The notes under the pieces are model-generated. The model had not been told where the DNA came from and searched no databases. It saw nothing but the letters and a program-made list of their open reading frames with translations. Shown piece after piece: positions 1 to 7,895 of a stretch of 64,000 nucleotides of DNA (positions are counted from its first letter, which is position 1; every line of letters starts with the position of its first letter). This DNA comes from an uncultured Alteromonadaceae bacterium. GTDB taxonomy: Bacteria > Pseudomonadota > Gammaproteobacteria > Enterobacterales > Alteromonadaceae. The stretch is from the NCBI GenBank assembly GCA_947503265.1, contig CANNDC010000016.1, forward strand, positions 32,569 through 96,568. Reading direction: 5' to 3'. Made by a program: the position numbers and the translations under genes.

Positions 1-104
1 TTAACGAACAAGAATAGCCTTCATCAATCAGTTGTCTCATGAGTCATGAAATAGGCCTAGTAACACCGTCAACGTAATATAGTGTGATGTATAATCAAAC
101 TAAA

Positions 105-122
105 TAACCTCAACTGAGGTTA
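105..122. promoter_or_regulatory. Palindrome upstream of mgtE
   Basis: TAACCTCAACTGAGGTTA is a perfect inverted repeat with 8-base arms around a 2-base centre, about 90 bases before mgtE. It has no T-tract, so it looks more like a protein-binding site than a terminator; the binding protein is unknown. Bases 3-17 (AACGAACAAGAATAG) could be the last codons of an upstream gene ending NEQE-stop. An HPr-like gene often precedes mgtE in this group, but too little is present to call it. Confidence 0.35.
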
Positions 123-209
123 ACTAAAGCAGATAATTGCTGATTTCAAACCTTTACTCCTCTAAACTATTGAATCACTAACGAATATCCCTATTCTGGA
201 TTACCTTCA

Positions 210-1568
210 ATGGCCGAAGCAGTCGAAACAAAACATGCGCAACGCCAATTGCAAGCCATTAACCAGGCTTTAGCAAGCGGGATGTTTGTGCATGTTCGAA
301 AAGTACTGCACGATTTGCCCGCTGGAGACATTGCATTGCTCCTCGAATCTTCGCCGTCTAAGACCCGTGGCGAACTGTGGAAGATGCTTGATGCAGATTT
401 CCACGGCGATGTCCTCGAAGAACTTTCAGAAGATGTTCGTAACGGTATTATCAGTCAAATGCTGCCCGAGAAAGTGGTAGATGCACTTGAAGACATGGAA
501 ATCGATAACATTGCGGAAACCTTGAGCTCTCTACCTCAAGCTATTTCTCAAGATGTCCTAAAATCAATGGATGCTCAAGATCGTCTTCGGGCAGAAAAAG
601 CCTTGTCGTATGGTGAAGACACCGCTGGCTTTATTATGAATACCGACACCATTACTCTGCGTTCAGATGTGTCTGTTGACGTCATATTGAGGTATTTGCG
701 GCTCAGAAGTGAAATACCCGAAGGCACAGATACTTTTTATGTGGTTAGCCGCAATGATACCCTTGTGGGCGCTGTGCCTGTATCTAAACTTCTCACGGCA
801 TTACCTGATGTTACTGTAGATGAATTGATGGATGAGGAAGCAGAAGCAGTTCCCGTCGACATGCCTGAAAGTGATGTGGCCAAGTTGTTCGAGCGATACA
901 ACTGGTTATCCGCCCCTGTGGTCGACTCTGAACGACGTTTGCTAGGCCGTATCACCATTGATGATGTCGTTGATATTATTCGCGAAGATGCCGAACACTC
1001 GATGATGAGTATGGCAGGTTTGGATGACGAAGAAGATACCTTTGCTCCAGCATTACAAAGTACCCAAAAACGCTCGGTATGGTTGGCAGTAAACTTAGTT
1101 ACGGCTCTGCTGGCCGCTGCGGTAAGTGATCTATTCGAAGCCACCCTCAGTCAATTGGCTGTATTGGCTATTCTAAACACTATAGTGCCAAGTATGGGTG
1201 GCGTAGCAGGCAATCAAACCCTAACATTGGTTATCCGTGGTATGGCTCTAGGCCACGTTAATCCGGGCAATGCTAAATTTTTAATCACCAAAGAGCTTGC
1301 CATTGGATTCTTAAACGGCGCCATTTGGGCAATACTGATCGCCTCTGTTATCGCGATCTGGAAACAGGACTGGATGTTAGGGGGAGTCATAGCATTTGCC
1401 ATGATGGTCAATATGATTGCAGCCGGTTTAGCGGGTGCCATGCTTCCGTTAATCATGAAGAAAATGAAGATTGATCCGGCGCTTGCTGGGAGTGTGATTT
1501 TAACGACTATTACAGATGTCGTTGGTATATTTGCGTTTCTAGGTACAGCAACGCTCTTTCTCATCTAG
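210..1568 (+). CDS. mgtE: Magnesium transporter MgtE
   Basis: Inner-membrane Mg2+ channel/transporter of 452 residues, the normal family length. An N-terminal acidic helical MgtE_N domain (about 20-130) precedes two CBS domains (about 135-265), which sense cytosolic Mg2+. Five membrane helices follow from about residue 290. The pore signature GNQTLTLVIRGMALG is present near residues 335-350. The ATG at 210 fits the family N-terminus. The next gene follows closely on the same strand. The family assignment is secure; Mg2+ rather than another divalent cation is taken from family knowledge. Confidence 0.95.
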   Translation: MAEAVETKHAQRQLQAINQALASGMFVHVRKVLHDLPAGDIALLLESSPSKTRGELWKMLDADFHGDVLEELSEDVRNGIISQMLPEKVVDALEDMEIDNIAETLSSLPQAISQDVLKSMDAQDRLRAEKALSYGEDTAGFIMNTDTITLRSDVSVDVILRYLRLRSEIPEGTDTFYVVSRNDTLVGAVPVSKLLTALPDVTVDELMDEEAEAVPVDMPESDVAKLFERYNWLSAPVVDSERRLLGRITIDDVVDIIREDAEHSMMSMAGLDDEEDTFAPALQSTQKRSVWLAVNLVTALLAAAVSDLFEATLSQLAVLAILNTIVPSMGGVAGNQTLTLVIRGMALGHVNPGNAKFLITKELAIGFLNGAIWAILIASVIAIWKQDWMLGGVIAFAMMVNMIAAGLAGAMLPLIMKKMKIDPALAGSVILTTITDVVGIFAFLGTATLFLI

Positions 1569-1602
1569 GGTCTATTGACCCGAGTATTTTTGGAGTCACT
1601 TC

Positions 1603-2472
1603 ATCCAAGCAATTCAACAAACTTCAATCACGCTTATTGCGCTTCTGGCTTTTGCTGGAAACTCTGTTTTATGTAGACTCGCATTAGCGAATAATGAAAT
1701 TGATCCTGCCAGTTTTACTGTTATTCGTCTTGTTTCTGGTGCCCTAGTCCTTTCAGTTTTAGTGATGCTGTTGCATAAACCTTTGAACAAGAGTGCAACA
1801 CCAGCATTCTTGGTCAAAAGTGGAAGCTGGCTTTCAGCGCTAGCGCTATTTTTGTATGCCGCAGCCTTCTCATTCGCTTATCTCTACTTGGATACAGCAA
1901 CAGGAGCGCTAATCTTATTTGCCTGCGTGCAGATCACGATGATCTCTTATAGTTTGTTCAAAGGTATGCGGCCAGGGAAATTGGAATGGCTTGGTATTAT
2001 TCTATCTTTCGGTGGATTCATTTACTTGTTACTACCGGGATTAGAAGCCCCTTCCCTTATCGGCGCTGTGCTAATGGCTATTTCTGGCATCGCATGGGGA
2101 ATTTATTCCATTCGAGGAACTAAATCTGTCAATGCAATAACAGATACCACTGGGAATTTTTTAAAATCTACCCCGATATTGCTACTGCTTTTGCCTTCGT
2201 TTTTTATTTCGGTTCATGCCACGCCGACGGGTTATATATTAGCCATATTATCTGGCACTGTTACGTCAGGTTTGGGGTATGCAGTCTGGTATTATGTTTT
2301 GCCTAACTTAAAATCGACCGTCGCCGCAATAAGTCAACTTAGTGTGCCTGTATTTGCCGCTTTTGGGGGAGTGTTTTTACTAGATGAAATGATTTCGTTG
2401 CGTTTGATCGTCGCTTCAATCGCTATATTAGGCGGCATAACGCTAGTTACTGCCGCCAAACATAAGAACTGA
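1603..2472 (+). CDS. EamA/DMT-family permease with a non-standard start
   Basis: Drug/metabolite-transporter (EamA) permease with about ten hydrophobic helices in two repeats, likely an exporter of a small metabolite. The frame opens after a stop at 1576-1578 and already encodes the first helix from about 1609 (TLIALLAFAGNSVLCRLAL), a typical EamA beginning. No ATG, GTG or TTG lies in frame before the GTG/ATG at 1759/1762, which would delete helix 1 and part of helix 2. A GGAG at 1592-1595 sits seven bases before an ATC codon at 1603, so I place the start there; ATT at 1612 is an alternative. The resulting 289 residues match the family length. Either a rare start codon is used or the start has been lost by mutation. 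Substrate unknown. Confidence 0.75.
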   Translation: MQAIQQTSITLIALLAFAGNSVLCRLALANNEIDPASFTVIRLVSGALVLSVLVMLLHKPLNKSATPAFLVKSGSWLSALALFLYAAAFSFAYLYLDTATGALILFACVQITMISYSLFKGMRPGKLEWLGIILSFGGFIYLLLPGLEAPSLIGAVLMAISGIAWGIYSIRGTKSVNAITDTTGNFLKSTPILLLLLPSFFISVHATPTGYILAILSGTVTSGLGYAVWYYVLPNLKSTVAAISQLSVPVFAAFGGVFLLDEMISLRLIVASIAILGGITLVTAAKHKN

Positions 2473-2477
2473 AAGTT

Positions 2478-3641
2478 TTAGCTTTCTATCTCGCCTGTAC
2501 CCGGACTTGCAGTGCAGATATAAACATCAGCTTTATAACCCGTATTCGCTTCATATTTATCATCAAGTGCTTGACGAGCTAGCGGCACCATATCATGGGG
2601 TAGCAGTGCTACCACACAACCACCAAAGCCACCGCCGGTCATACGCACACCACCTTTGTCACCAATGATGTCAGACAGCATCTCAACAATGTAATCGATG
2701 GGTTTGACGGTGATTTCAAAATCATCGCGCATCGACACATGGGATTCAGCCATTAACCTAGACAAGGTGGCATAATCGGCTTGTTCCAATGCATCGGCCG
2801 CATTCAACGTCCGCTCATTCTCTGAGACGATGTGATGGGCACGACGATAAACTACCTCAGACAATAACGACTTATGCTCACGTAACTGCTCAAGGGAGAT
2901 ATCACGCAAGGCTTTGAGACCAAGTTTAGATGCAGCCTCTTCACATTGCTCGCGACGGGTGTTGTACTCTGAGTCCACCAAGCCACGTTTGACGTTTGAG
3001 TTGATAATCATTACCGCCAAGTCAGTAGGCATTTGAATCAATTTGCTGTGCAAACTGCGACAATCCAACAACAAGGCTTTATATTGCTCACCACAGGCAC
3101 TCACCATCTGGTCCATAATGCCGCACTGACACCCAACAAACTGGTTTTCAGCTTGTTGACCATTGACTGCCACATCTTGGGTGGTCATGGGCAGGTCATA
3201 CAGTTGGCGAAAGGTTTCACCTATGGCCACTTCCAGTGAGGCTGAGGAGCTTAACCCTGCACCTTGTGGAACGTTACCTACCACCACTAAGTCAGCCCCT
3301 TTGAAGGTAAAGCCTCTGAGTTGCAAGTGCTTGACCACACCGCGGATATAGTTACTCCACAATTGCGTGGGGTGCGACTGGATATCACTGTCTAGTTGAA
3401 ACTCATCCGTCTCATTGCCATAGTCGGCCGCCACCGTGCGCACGGTGTTGTCTTCACGCGGCGTCACCGCCACCATGGTTTTGTAGTTAATCGCACAAGG
3501 CAACACAAAGCCATCATTGTAATCGGTGTGCTCACCTATTAAGTTCACTCGACCCGGCGCTTGAAACACTCGGGCAGGTTGAGCACCAAAGTGGTGTTCA
3601 AAATTGGCTTTCAGGTCAGCTAACATTTGTTCATTGCTCAT
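2478..3641 (-). CDS. galK: Galactokinase
   Basis: Cytosolic GHMP-family kinase that phosphorylates galactose at C1 with ATP, first step of the Leloir pathway. The 387 residues match the family (382 in E. coli). The galactose signature GRVNLIGEHTDYNDGF is near residue 30, the ATP loop GAGLSSSASLEV near 130, and the third GHMP motif GGGFGGCV near 340. It lies one base after galT on the same strand, so the two are surely co-transcribed. Its 3' end is five bases from the convergent EamA gene. No galE or mutarotase gene is next to it. Confidence 0.96.
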   Translation of the reverse strand: MSNEQMLADLKANFEHHFGAQPARVFQAPGRVNLIGEHTDYNDGFVLPCAINYKTMVAVTPREDNTVRTVAADYGNETDEFQLDSDIQSHPTQLWSNYIRGVVKHLQLRGFTFKGADLVVVGNVPQGAGLSSSASLEVAIGETFRQLYDLPMTTQDVAVNGQQAENQFVGCQCGIMDQMVSACGEQYKALLLDCRSLHSKLIQMPTDLAVMIINSNVKRGLVDSEYNTRREQCEEAASKLGLKALRDISLEQLREHKSLLSEVVYRRAHHIVSENERTLNAADALEQADYATLSRLMAESHVSMRDDFEITVKPIDYIVEMLSDIIGDKGGVRMTGGGFGGCVVALLPHDMVPLARQALDDKYEANTGYKADVYICTASPGTGEIES

Positions 3642-3642
3642 A

Positions 3643-4692
3643 TTAGGCTCCCTGTTGTTCGTTGTAGTGAATATCGCTTAAGGCTTGCAACTTCTCTGCT
3701 GCTTGCTCTGGGGTGAGGTCACGTTGTGGCTCAGCCATCATTTCATAGCCCACCATGAACTTTCTGACACTGGCAGAGCGCAATAACGGCGGATAGAAAT
3801 GGGCATGCAACTGCCAATGAGACGTGTCATCCACATTGTTCGGTGCACCATGCCATCCCATGGAATACGGGAAAGAGCATTGGAACAAGTTGTCATAACG
3901 ACTTGTTAGTTTCTTCAACGCGATGGCTAGGTCTGATTGTTGCTCGTCACTCAACTCTGTCATGCGAGCACAGGCGAACTTGGGCAACAATAAGGTCTCA
4001 AAGGGCCAGGCAGCCCAGTAGGGTACCACTGCTATCCAATGTTCCGTTTCTACCACGGTGCGGGTGCCATCAGCACTTTCTCTATTGGCATAATCCAGCA
4101 ACATAGACGTACCATGCTTGTCAAAGTAAGCCTGTTGATTACGGTCGGCCTTTTCTACTTCCACAGGCACAAAACTGTTGGCCCATATCTGACCATGAGG
4201 ATGCGGATTCGAACATCCCATCGCAGAACCTTTGTTTTCAAACACCTGCACCCATGCATAGTCTTGGCTCAAGTCTGCCACTTGTTCACACCAAGTACTG
4301 ACCACCCCTTTTAATGCATCATGCGATAACTCTGGTAGGGATTTAGCGTGGTCGGGAGAAAAACATATCACCCGGCTTGTGCCTCGTGCCGATTGCAAGG
4401 TAAACAAATCATCATTTTGTTGCTGTGACTCGGGCGTATCTGTCATCAAAGCAGCAAAGTCATTGGTAAATACAAACGTCCCCTGATAGTCCGGATTCAC
4501 TTCACCATTAATACGGGTATTACGCGCACACAAAAAGCATTTAGGGTCATGGCTATCGCGCTTTTCGGTTTGCACATCTTCCACTTGGCCTTGCCAAGGA
4601 CGTTTTGCACGATGGGGCGATACCAACACCCATTCTCCTGTGATGGGATTAAGACGACGATGAGGGTGATCGATTGGGTCAAATGTTGACAT
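3643..4692 (-). CDS. galT: Galactose-1-phosphate uridylyltransferase
   Basis: Transfers UMP from UDP-glucose to galactose-1-phosphate through a histidine-UMP intermediate in the Leloir pathway. The active-site HPH triad is in SNPHPHGQIWA near residue 163. A CFLC pair near residue 55 and later histidines are the metal ligands. I chose ATG at 4692 (MSTFDPIDHP) over an in-frame TTG at 4698 because GGAA sits at better spacing from the ATG. First gene of a galT-galK operon whose promoter and operator candidate lie 45-80 bases upstream. Confidence 0.95.
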   Translation of the reverse strand: MSTFDPIDHPHRRLNPITGEWVLVSPHRAKRPWQGQVEDVQTEKRDSHDPKCFLCARNTRINGEVNPDYQGTFVFTNDFAALMTDTPESQQQNDDLFTLQSARGTSRVICFSPDHAKSLPELSHDALKGVVSTWCEQVADLSQDYAWVQVFENKGSAMGCSNPHPHGQIWANSFVPVEVEKADRNQQAYFDKHGTSMLLDYANRESADGTRTVVETEHWIAVVPYWAAWPFETLLLPKFACARMTELSDEQQSDLAIALKKLTSRYDNLFQCSFPYSMGWHGAPNNVDDTSHWQLHAHFYPPLLRSASVRKFMVGYEMMAEPQRDLTPEQAAEKLQALSDIHYNEQQGA

Positions 4693-4735
4693 AAACAAGG
4701 TTCCGGTGAAATATTAGCCAGAGGCAACGTTAAAT

Positions 4736-4750
4736 ATGATTAATAATCAT
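4736..4750. promoter_or_regulatory. Operator candidate of the gal operon
   Basis: ATGATTAATAATCAT is a perfect palindrome (7 + 1 + 7) about 45 bases upstream of galT. It overlaps the -10 region of the promoter candidate, the usual place for a repressor site. It does not resemble the E. coli GalR operator; the binding protein is unknown. Confidence 0.4.
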
Positions 4751-4774
4751 ACTATTATATTATTAAACTGTCAG
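4746..4774 (-). promoter_or_regulatory. Sigma-70 promoter candidate for galTK
   Basis: On the minus strand CTGACA (-35, 5/6 match) is followed after exactly 17 bases by TATGAT (-10, 5/6 match). The -10 box lies about 55 bases from the galT start. Spacing, match and position make this the best housekeeping-type promoter I found in the window. Confidence 0.55.
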
Positions 4775-4835
4775 TTTCAGTTTTGACTAAGATAAAACTA
4801 ATCGAGATTAAGACGCATAGTTTAGCTTGCTGACC

Positions 4836-7181
4836 TCAATCGTCAATGTTTTGCAGGTTCAACCAGTCGTTTAATTTTCGAATATCTTGTTCTTCAGCCA
4901 TTAATAATTCTTCAACCCAATCATGAACATTCTCCCACCAAGTAGGATGGTCGCCTTGTTGAATCTTATTGGCAATTTTTTGAACTCTTGCCAACCCTAC
5001 TGAGCCAGCTGCACCTTTGATTTTGTGGGCCTGCGAACAAACTTCTTCTTTTACATTAGCACTCAAGCTGATTTGCAAATCTTCGACATAATTTGGCATG
5101 TTATCTTGGAAAACTTTAACACTAGTGCGCACCATTTCATGACCAATGGTATCCACTAGCATTTGCAGCAAATCAAGATCTAGCATGGTTTCGATGTCTT
5201 TAGGTACAGACTCTTCCACTAAACACTTAACGGGTTTAGGTTCATCACTAAAAATACTACTAAACACTTCAATGACCCGACTCTTCTTGATCGGTTTTGC
5301 AATGACATCGTCCATACCATTGTCTAAATATTCTTGCCGCTTTTTAATGACATTCGCGGTGAGCGCAACAATAGGAGTTTGTTCCACCAAACCTTCTTCG
5401 TGCAACACACTAGCTACTTCAAAACCATTCATATCGGGTAGTTGTATGTCTAATAAAATCAGGTCATATTCATTTTTTCGTGCCATATTCAAAGCGTCAG
5501 TACCCGTCATTGCAACTTCAACAATCTGTCCCATTTTTTCTAGTAAAGCTTTAGCAACCATGACGTTCAATTCAATGTCTTCAACCAACAATATACGAAG
5601 GCCTTTAACGTTAAGTTCCTTCAACTGTAGGGGTGCATGGCAGATTTTCAGTGGTAATTCGACGGTAAAACAGGTGCCTTCACCGACCACACTATTGACA
5701 TTGATCCTGCCTCCCATCATATCAATCATTTTTTTACAAATGGCCAAGCCAATGCCCGTGCCCGTCGCGGTTTGATGATCAGGGTGGTCGACCTGATAAT
5801 ACATAGCAAAAATATTGTTAAGTTCACTTTTAGGTATGCCAATACCCGTGTCTTGAATCTTAAATTTTACTTGGGTGATCTCTGCTTCTGGCGCGCTCGC
5901 CTCTACAGTCAGACTAACTTTGCCTTTATGTGTGAATTTAACTGCGTTGAACAGTAGATTCCACAACACTTGTCTCAAACGAGTGCCATCAGCCTCTACT
6001 TGTGCTGGCATGGGGTCAATTACCTCTGCAGTAAAAGCCAATCCTTTATCTTCTGCAATGAGCTCAATAATGCTCTTCAATTCGTTGGTAAATTCTTTGA
6101 TAGAAACCGTTTTAAGAGAAAGCTCCAATCGATCCCGATCTAGTTTATCTAGGTCAATGATGTCATTGAAGATGTTGCCTAATGTAATGCCACTCGCATA
6201 GATAGTGCTTACCCAGTTAAATTGCTCGTCGGTTAGATTTGTATCTCGTAGCATTCGACTTAAGCCGACTATGCCATTCAAAGGTGTACGCAATTCATGA
6301 CTGATAGTGGCGATAAAAGCGGTTTTATCTTTATTGGCTTTTGCAACGGCATTCTCAGCCTGTTTACGTTCAGTAATATCTCGTCCGAAAGCCAATAATC
6401 CTAAACGTGTTCCTGCATTGTCATAAAATGGCACTTTACGCATTTCAAAGTAACGTCTTCTGCCATCAGCAAATCTCAACCACAGTTCTTCAGTAATACT
6501 GGCATTGTTATCAAGTACCTCGTGATCACTGGCAACCACTTGTCTCGCTAAATCTTCGTCATAGACTTGATGCGGCGTCAAACCAATTAGTTGCTCTTCC
6601 GTTTTACCCGTCATTTGTTCGGCAACTCTGTTGCATCCCGCAAACTGACCTTCTTCGTTACGATAATAGATAAGATCTGGGGAAGCATCGATAATCGAGC
6701 GTAGAAGTGTTGATAATCGATTAGCCTGTCTTTCTTTTTCAGATTTATCGCGAATCTCCCGCTCTAGATCTTTAAATACATTCTCACGCTCAGATTGAGC
6801 ACTTTTGCGCTGCTCAATTTCATGATTCAACTGCTTAATATTGTTCTGGAGTTCCTGATTGCGAAGCACATCGGCTTCGCGAAGTCGTTCGAGTTGTTCT
6901 ACTACCTGACTGAGATTAGCGCGAGATCTCTCTAACTGCTTGACTAATTCCGTAAATAGAAAAAGCACCCATGGTGCACTTAACATCGCCAAAATAATTG
7001 CCGTGGCGAAATCTTCGCCTTGCACTTCACCGGTAAGCATCATTCTCAGTGCGTATGAACCTGTGAGAGTGAAGGCGAGTGTCAAAAGCACAAACAGTAT
7101 GCTGACTTTTAATGTGCCAAATTTATGAACCCATTGAGCAATTCTAATTGCCCAATACTCTTTTGGTGCTTTAGGTTGCAT
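4836..7181 (-). CDS. arcB: Aerobic respiration control hybrid sensor kinase ArcB
   Basis: Tripartite membrane sensor kinase that phosphorylates ArcA according to quinone redox state. 781 residues (778 in E. coli), in the same order: two membrane helices (about 22-45 and 58-78), coiled-coil linker (80-150), PAS domain (about 155-272), HisKA with phosphorylated His295 (TISHELRTPLNG), HATPase, receiver (LLDIQLPDMNG) and C-terminal Hpt (AHKIKGAAGSVGL). Cys183 aligns with E. coli redox Cys180, but the counterpart of Cys241 is Tyr244, so the two-disulfide switch described in E. coli cannot form in the same way. The gene lies beside gltB, as in E. coli, which supports orthology. Confidence 0.93.
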   Translation of the reverse strand: MQPKAPKEYWAIRIAQWVHKFGTLKVSILFVLLTLAFTLTGSYALRMMLTGEVQGEDFATAIILAMLSAPWVLFLFTELVKQLERSRANLSQVVEQLERLREADVLRNQELQNNIKQLNHEIEQRKSAQSERENVFKDLEREIRDKSEKERQANRLSTLLRSIIDASPDLIYYRNEEGQFAGCNRVAEQMTGKTEEQLIGLTPHQVYDEDLARQVVASDHEVLDNNASITEELWLRFADGRRRYFEMRKVPFYDNAGTRLGLLAFGRDITERKQAENAVAKANKDKTAFIATISHELRTPLNGIVGLSRMLRDTNLTDEQFNWVSTIYASGITLGNIFNDIIDLDKLDRDRLELSLKTVSIKEFTNELKSIIELIAEDKGLAFTAEVIDPMPAQVEADGTRLRQVLWNLLFNAVKFTHKGKVSLTVEASAPEAEITQVKFKIQDTGIGIPKSELNNIFAMYYQVDHPDHQTATGTGIGLAICKKMIDMMGGRINVNSVVGEGTCFTVELPLKICHAPLQLKELNVKGLRILLVEDIELNVMVAKALLEKMGQIVEVAMTGTDALNMARKNEYDLILLDIQLPDMNGFEVASVLHEEGLVEQTPIVALTANVIKKRQEYLDNGMDDVIAKPIKKSRVIEVFSSIFSDEPKPVKCLVEESVPKDIETMLDLDLLQMLVDTIGHEMVRTSVKVFQDNMPNYVEDLQISLSANVKEEVCSQAHKIKGAAGSVGLARVQKIANKIQQGDHPTWWENVHDWVEELLMAEEQDIRKLNDWLNLQNIDD

Positions 7182-7830
7182 TTAAACTTTCCATACTTAA
7201 CTCTGAGGCCAACGGATAATGCACACATGCTAACAATAATTTCAATGCTAAGATAAGCTTAATGAGCGAGATAAACTGCTATCGAACAAATAACATACTA
7301 AATTAAAAGTTTTCTGCTTTTCGAACGCAAAAAAGGCGCAAAGCAACAATTTAAAACTTAAGTCCTACTTTATGTATCAATCTACTTGCTCAAACGAGTG
7401 TTATTCCTGTCTGACTCAATAGCAAATACTGATAATGAAACTTTATTCACTTTTTTTGCATATTTATTCCACATAAAACACATGAATTTAAAATTCACTA
7501 CTCCTCTGATGAGTATTTATCTACTAACCCTCGGCGAATTAAACTAAGTTAAAAAAAGATTTAATTTACTCTTATAGACTTCGAATATTTATATATTATT
7601 GTTTATTAACAAGTTATATGAAAAATTCGCCTTTTATTTAGTTTTTTTTTAGCTTCTTATCCAAAGAGCTGATTGATTTATAACGTTAATCTGGTATTTT
7701 GTCAGGCCTGCTTGGATCAAAATCATAAAAATTCGATAGCCAGCTGGTATCCTCAAACTAACGACAAGATAAAATTTGGTAATTTCGCTAGGGCAAATTA
7801 GACCGTAGAAGTCTTACCCAGCGTGGCATA
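7182..7830. other. Long AT-rich intergenic region between arcB and gltB
   Basis: These divergent genes are separated by 714 bases. This part is AT-rich with many A and T runs and no ORF I would support. It should hold the arcB and gltB promoters, but I could not pick a convincing -35/-10 pair. The last 65 bases before gltB are listed separately as a folded leader. Confidence 0.5.
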
Positions 7831-7882
7831 ACAGCCTGCGTAAAGGTAAACAGGTAAATCGACCTGACCGAGTAAAGGCTGT
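7831..7882 (+). promoter_or_regulatory. Folded leader of gltB (candidate cis-regulatory RNA)
   Basis: ACAGCCT (7831-7837) pairs with AGGCTGT (7876-7882), enclosing a hairpin CAGGT-AAATCG-ACCTG (7851-7866). The motif GTAAAGG occurs twice, once on each side of the inner hairpin. The outer stem ends one base before the ribosome binding site AGGAG (7883-7887), eight bases before the gltB ATG, so folding could affect translation. It does not match a riboswitch class I can name. The pairing is seen; function is inferred. Confidence 0.4.
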
Positions 7883-7895
7883 AGGAGTAACGTTA

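Noticed and set aside
5146..5775. 209-residue open frame on the plus strand
   Set aside because: Antisense shadow of the arcB receiver and kinase domains; the arcB reading is certain.
7831..7882. Glutamine riboswitch (glnA or downstream-peptide class) in the gltB leader
   Set aside because: The conserved core of those classes is not visible, and they are known mainly from cyanobacteria and marine metagenomes; kept only as an unnamed folded leader.
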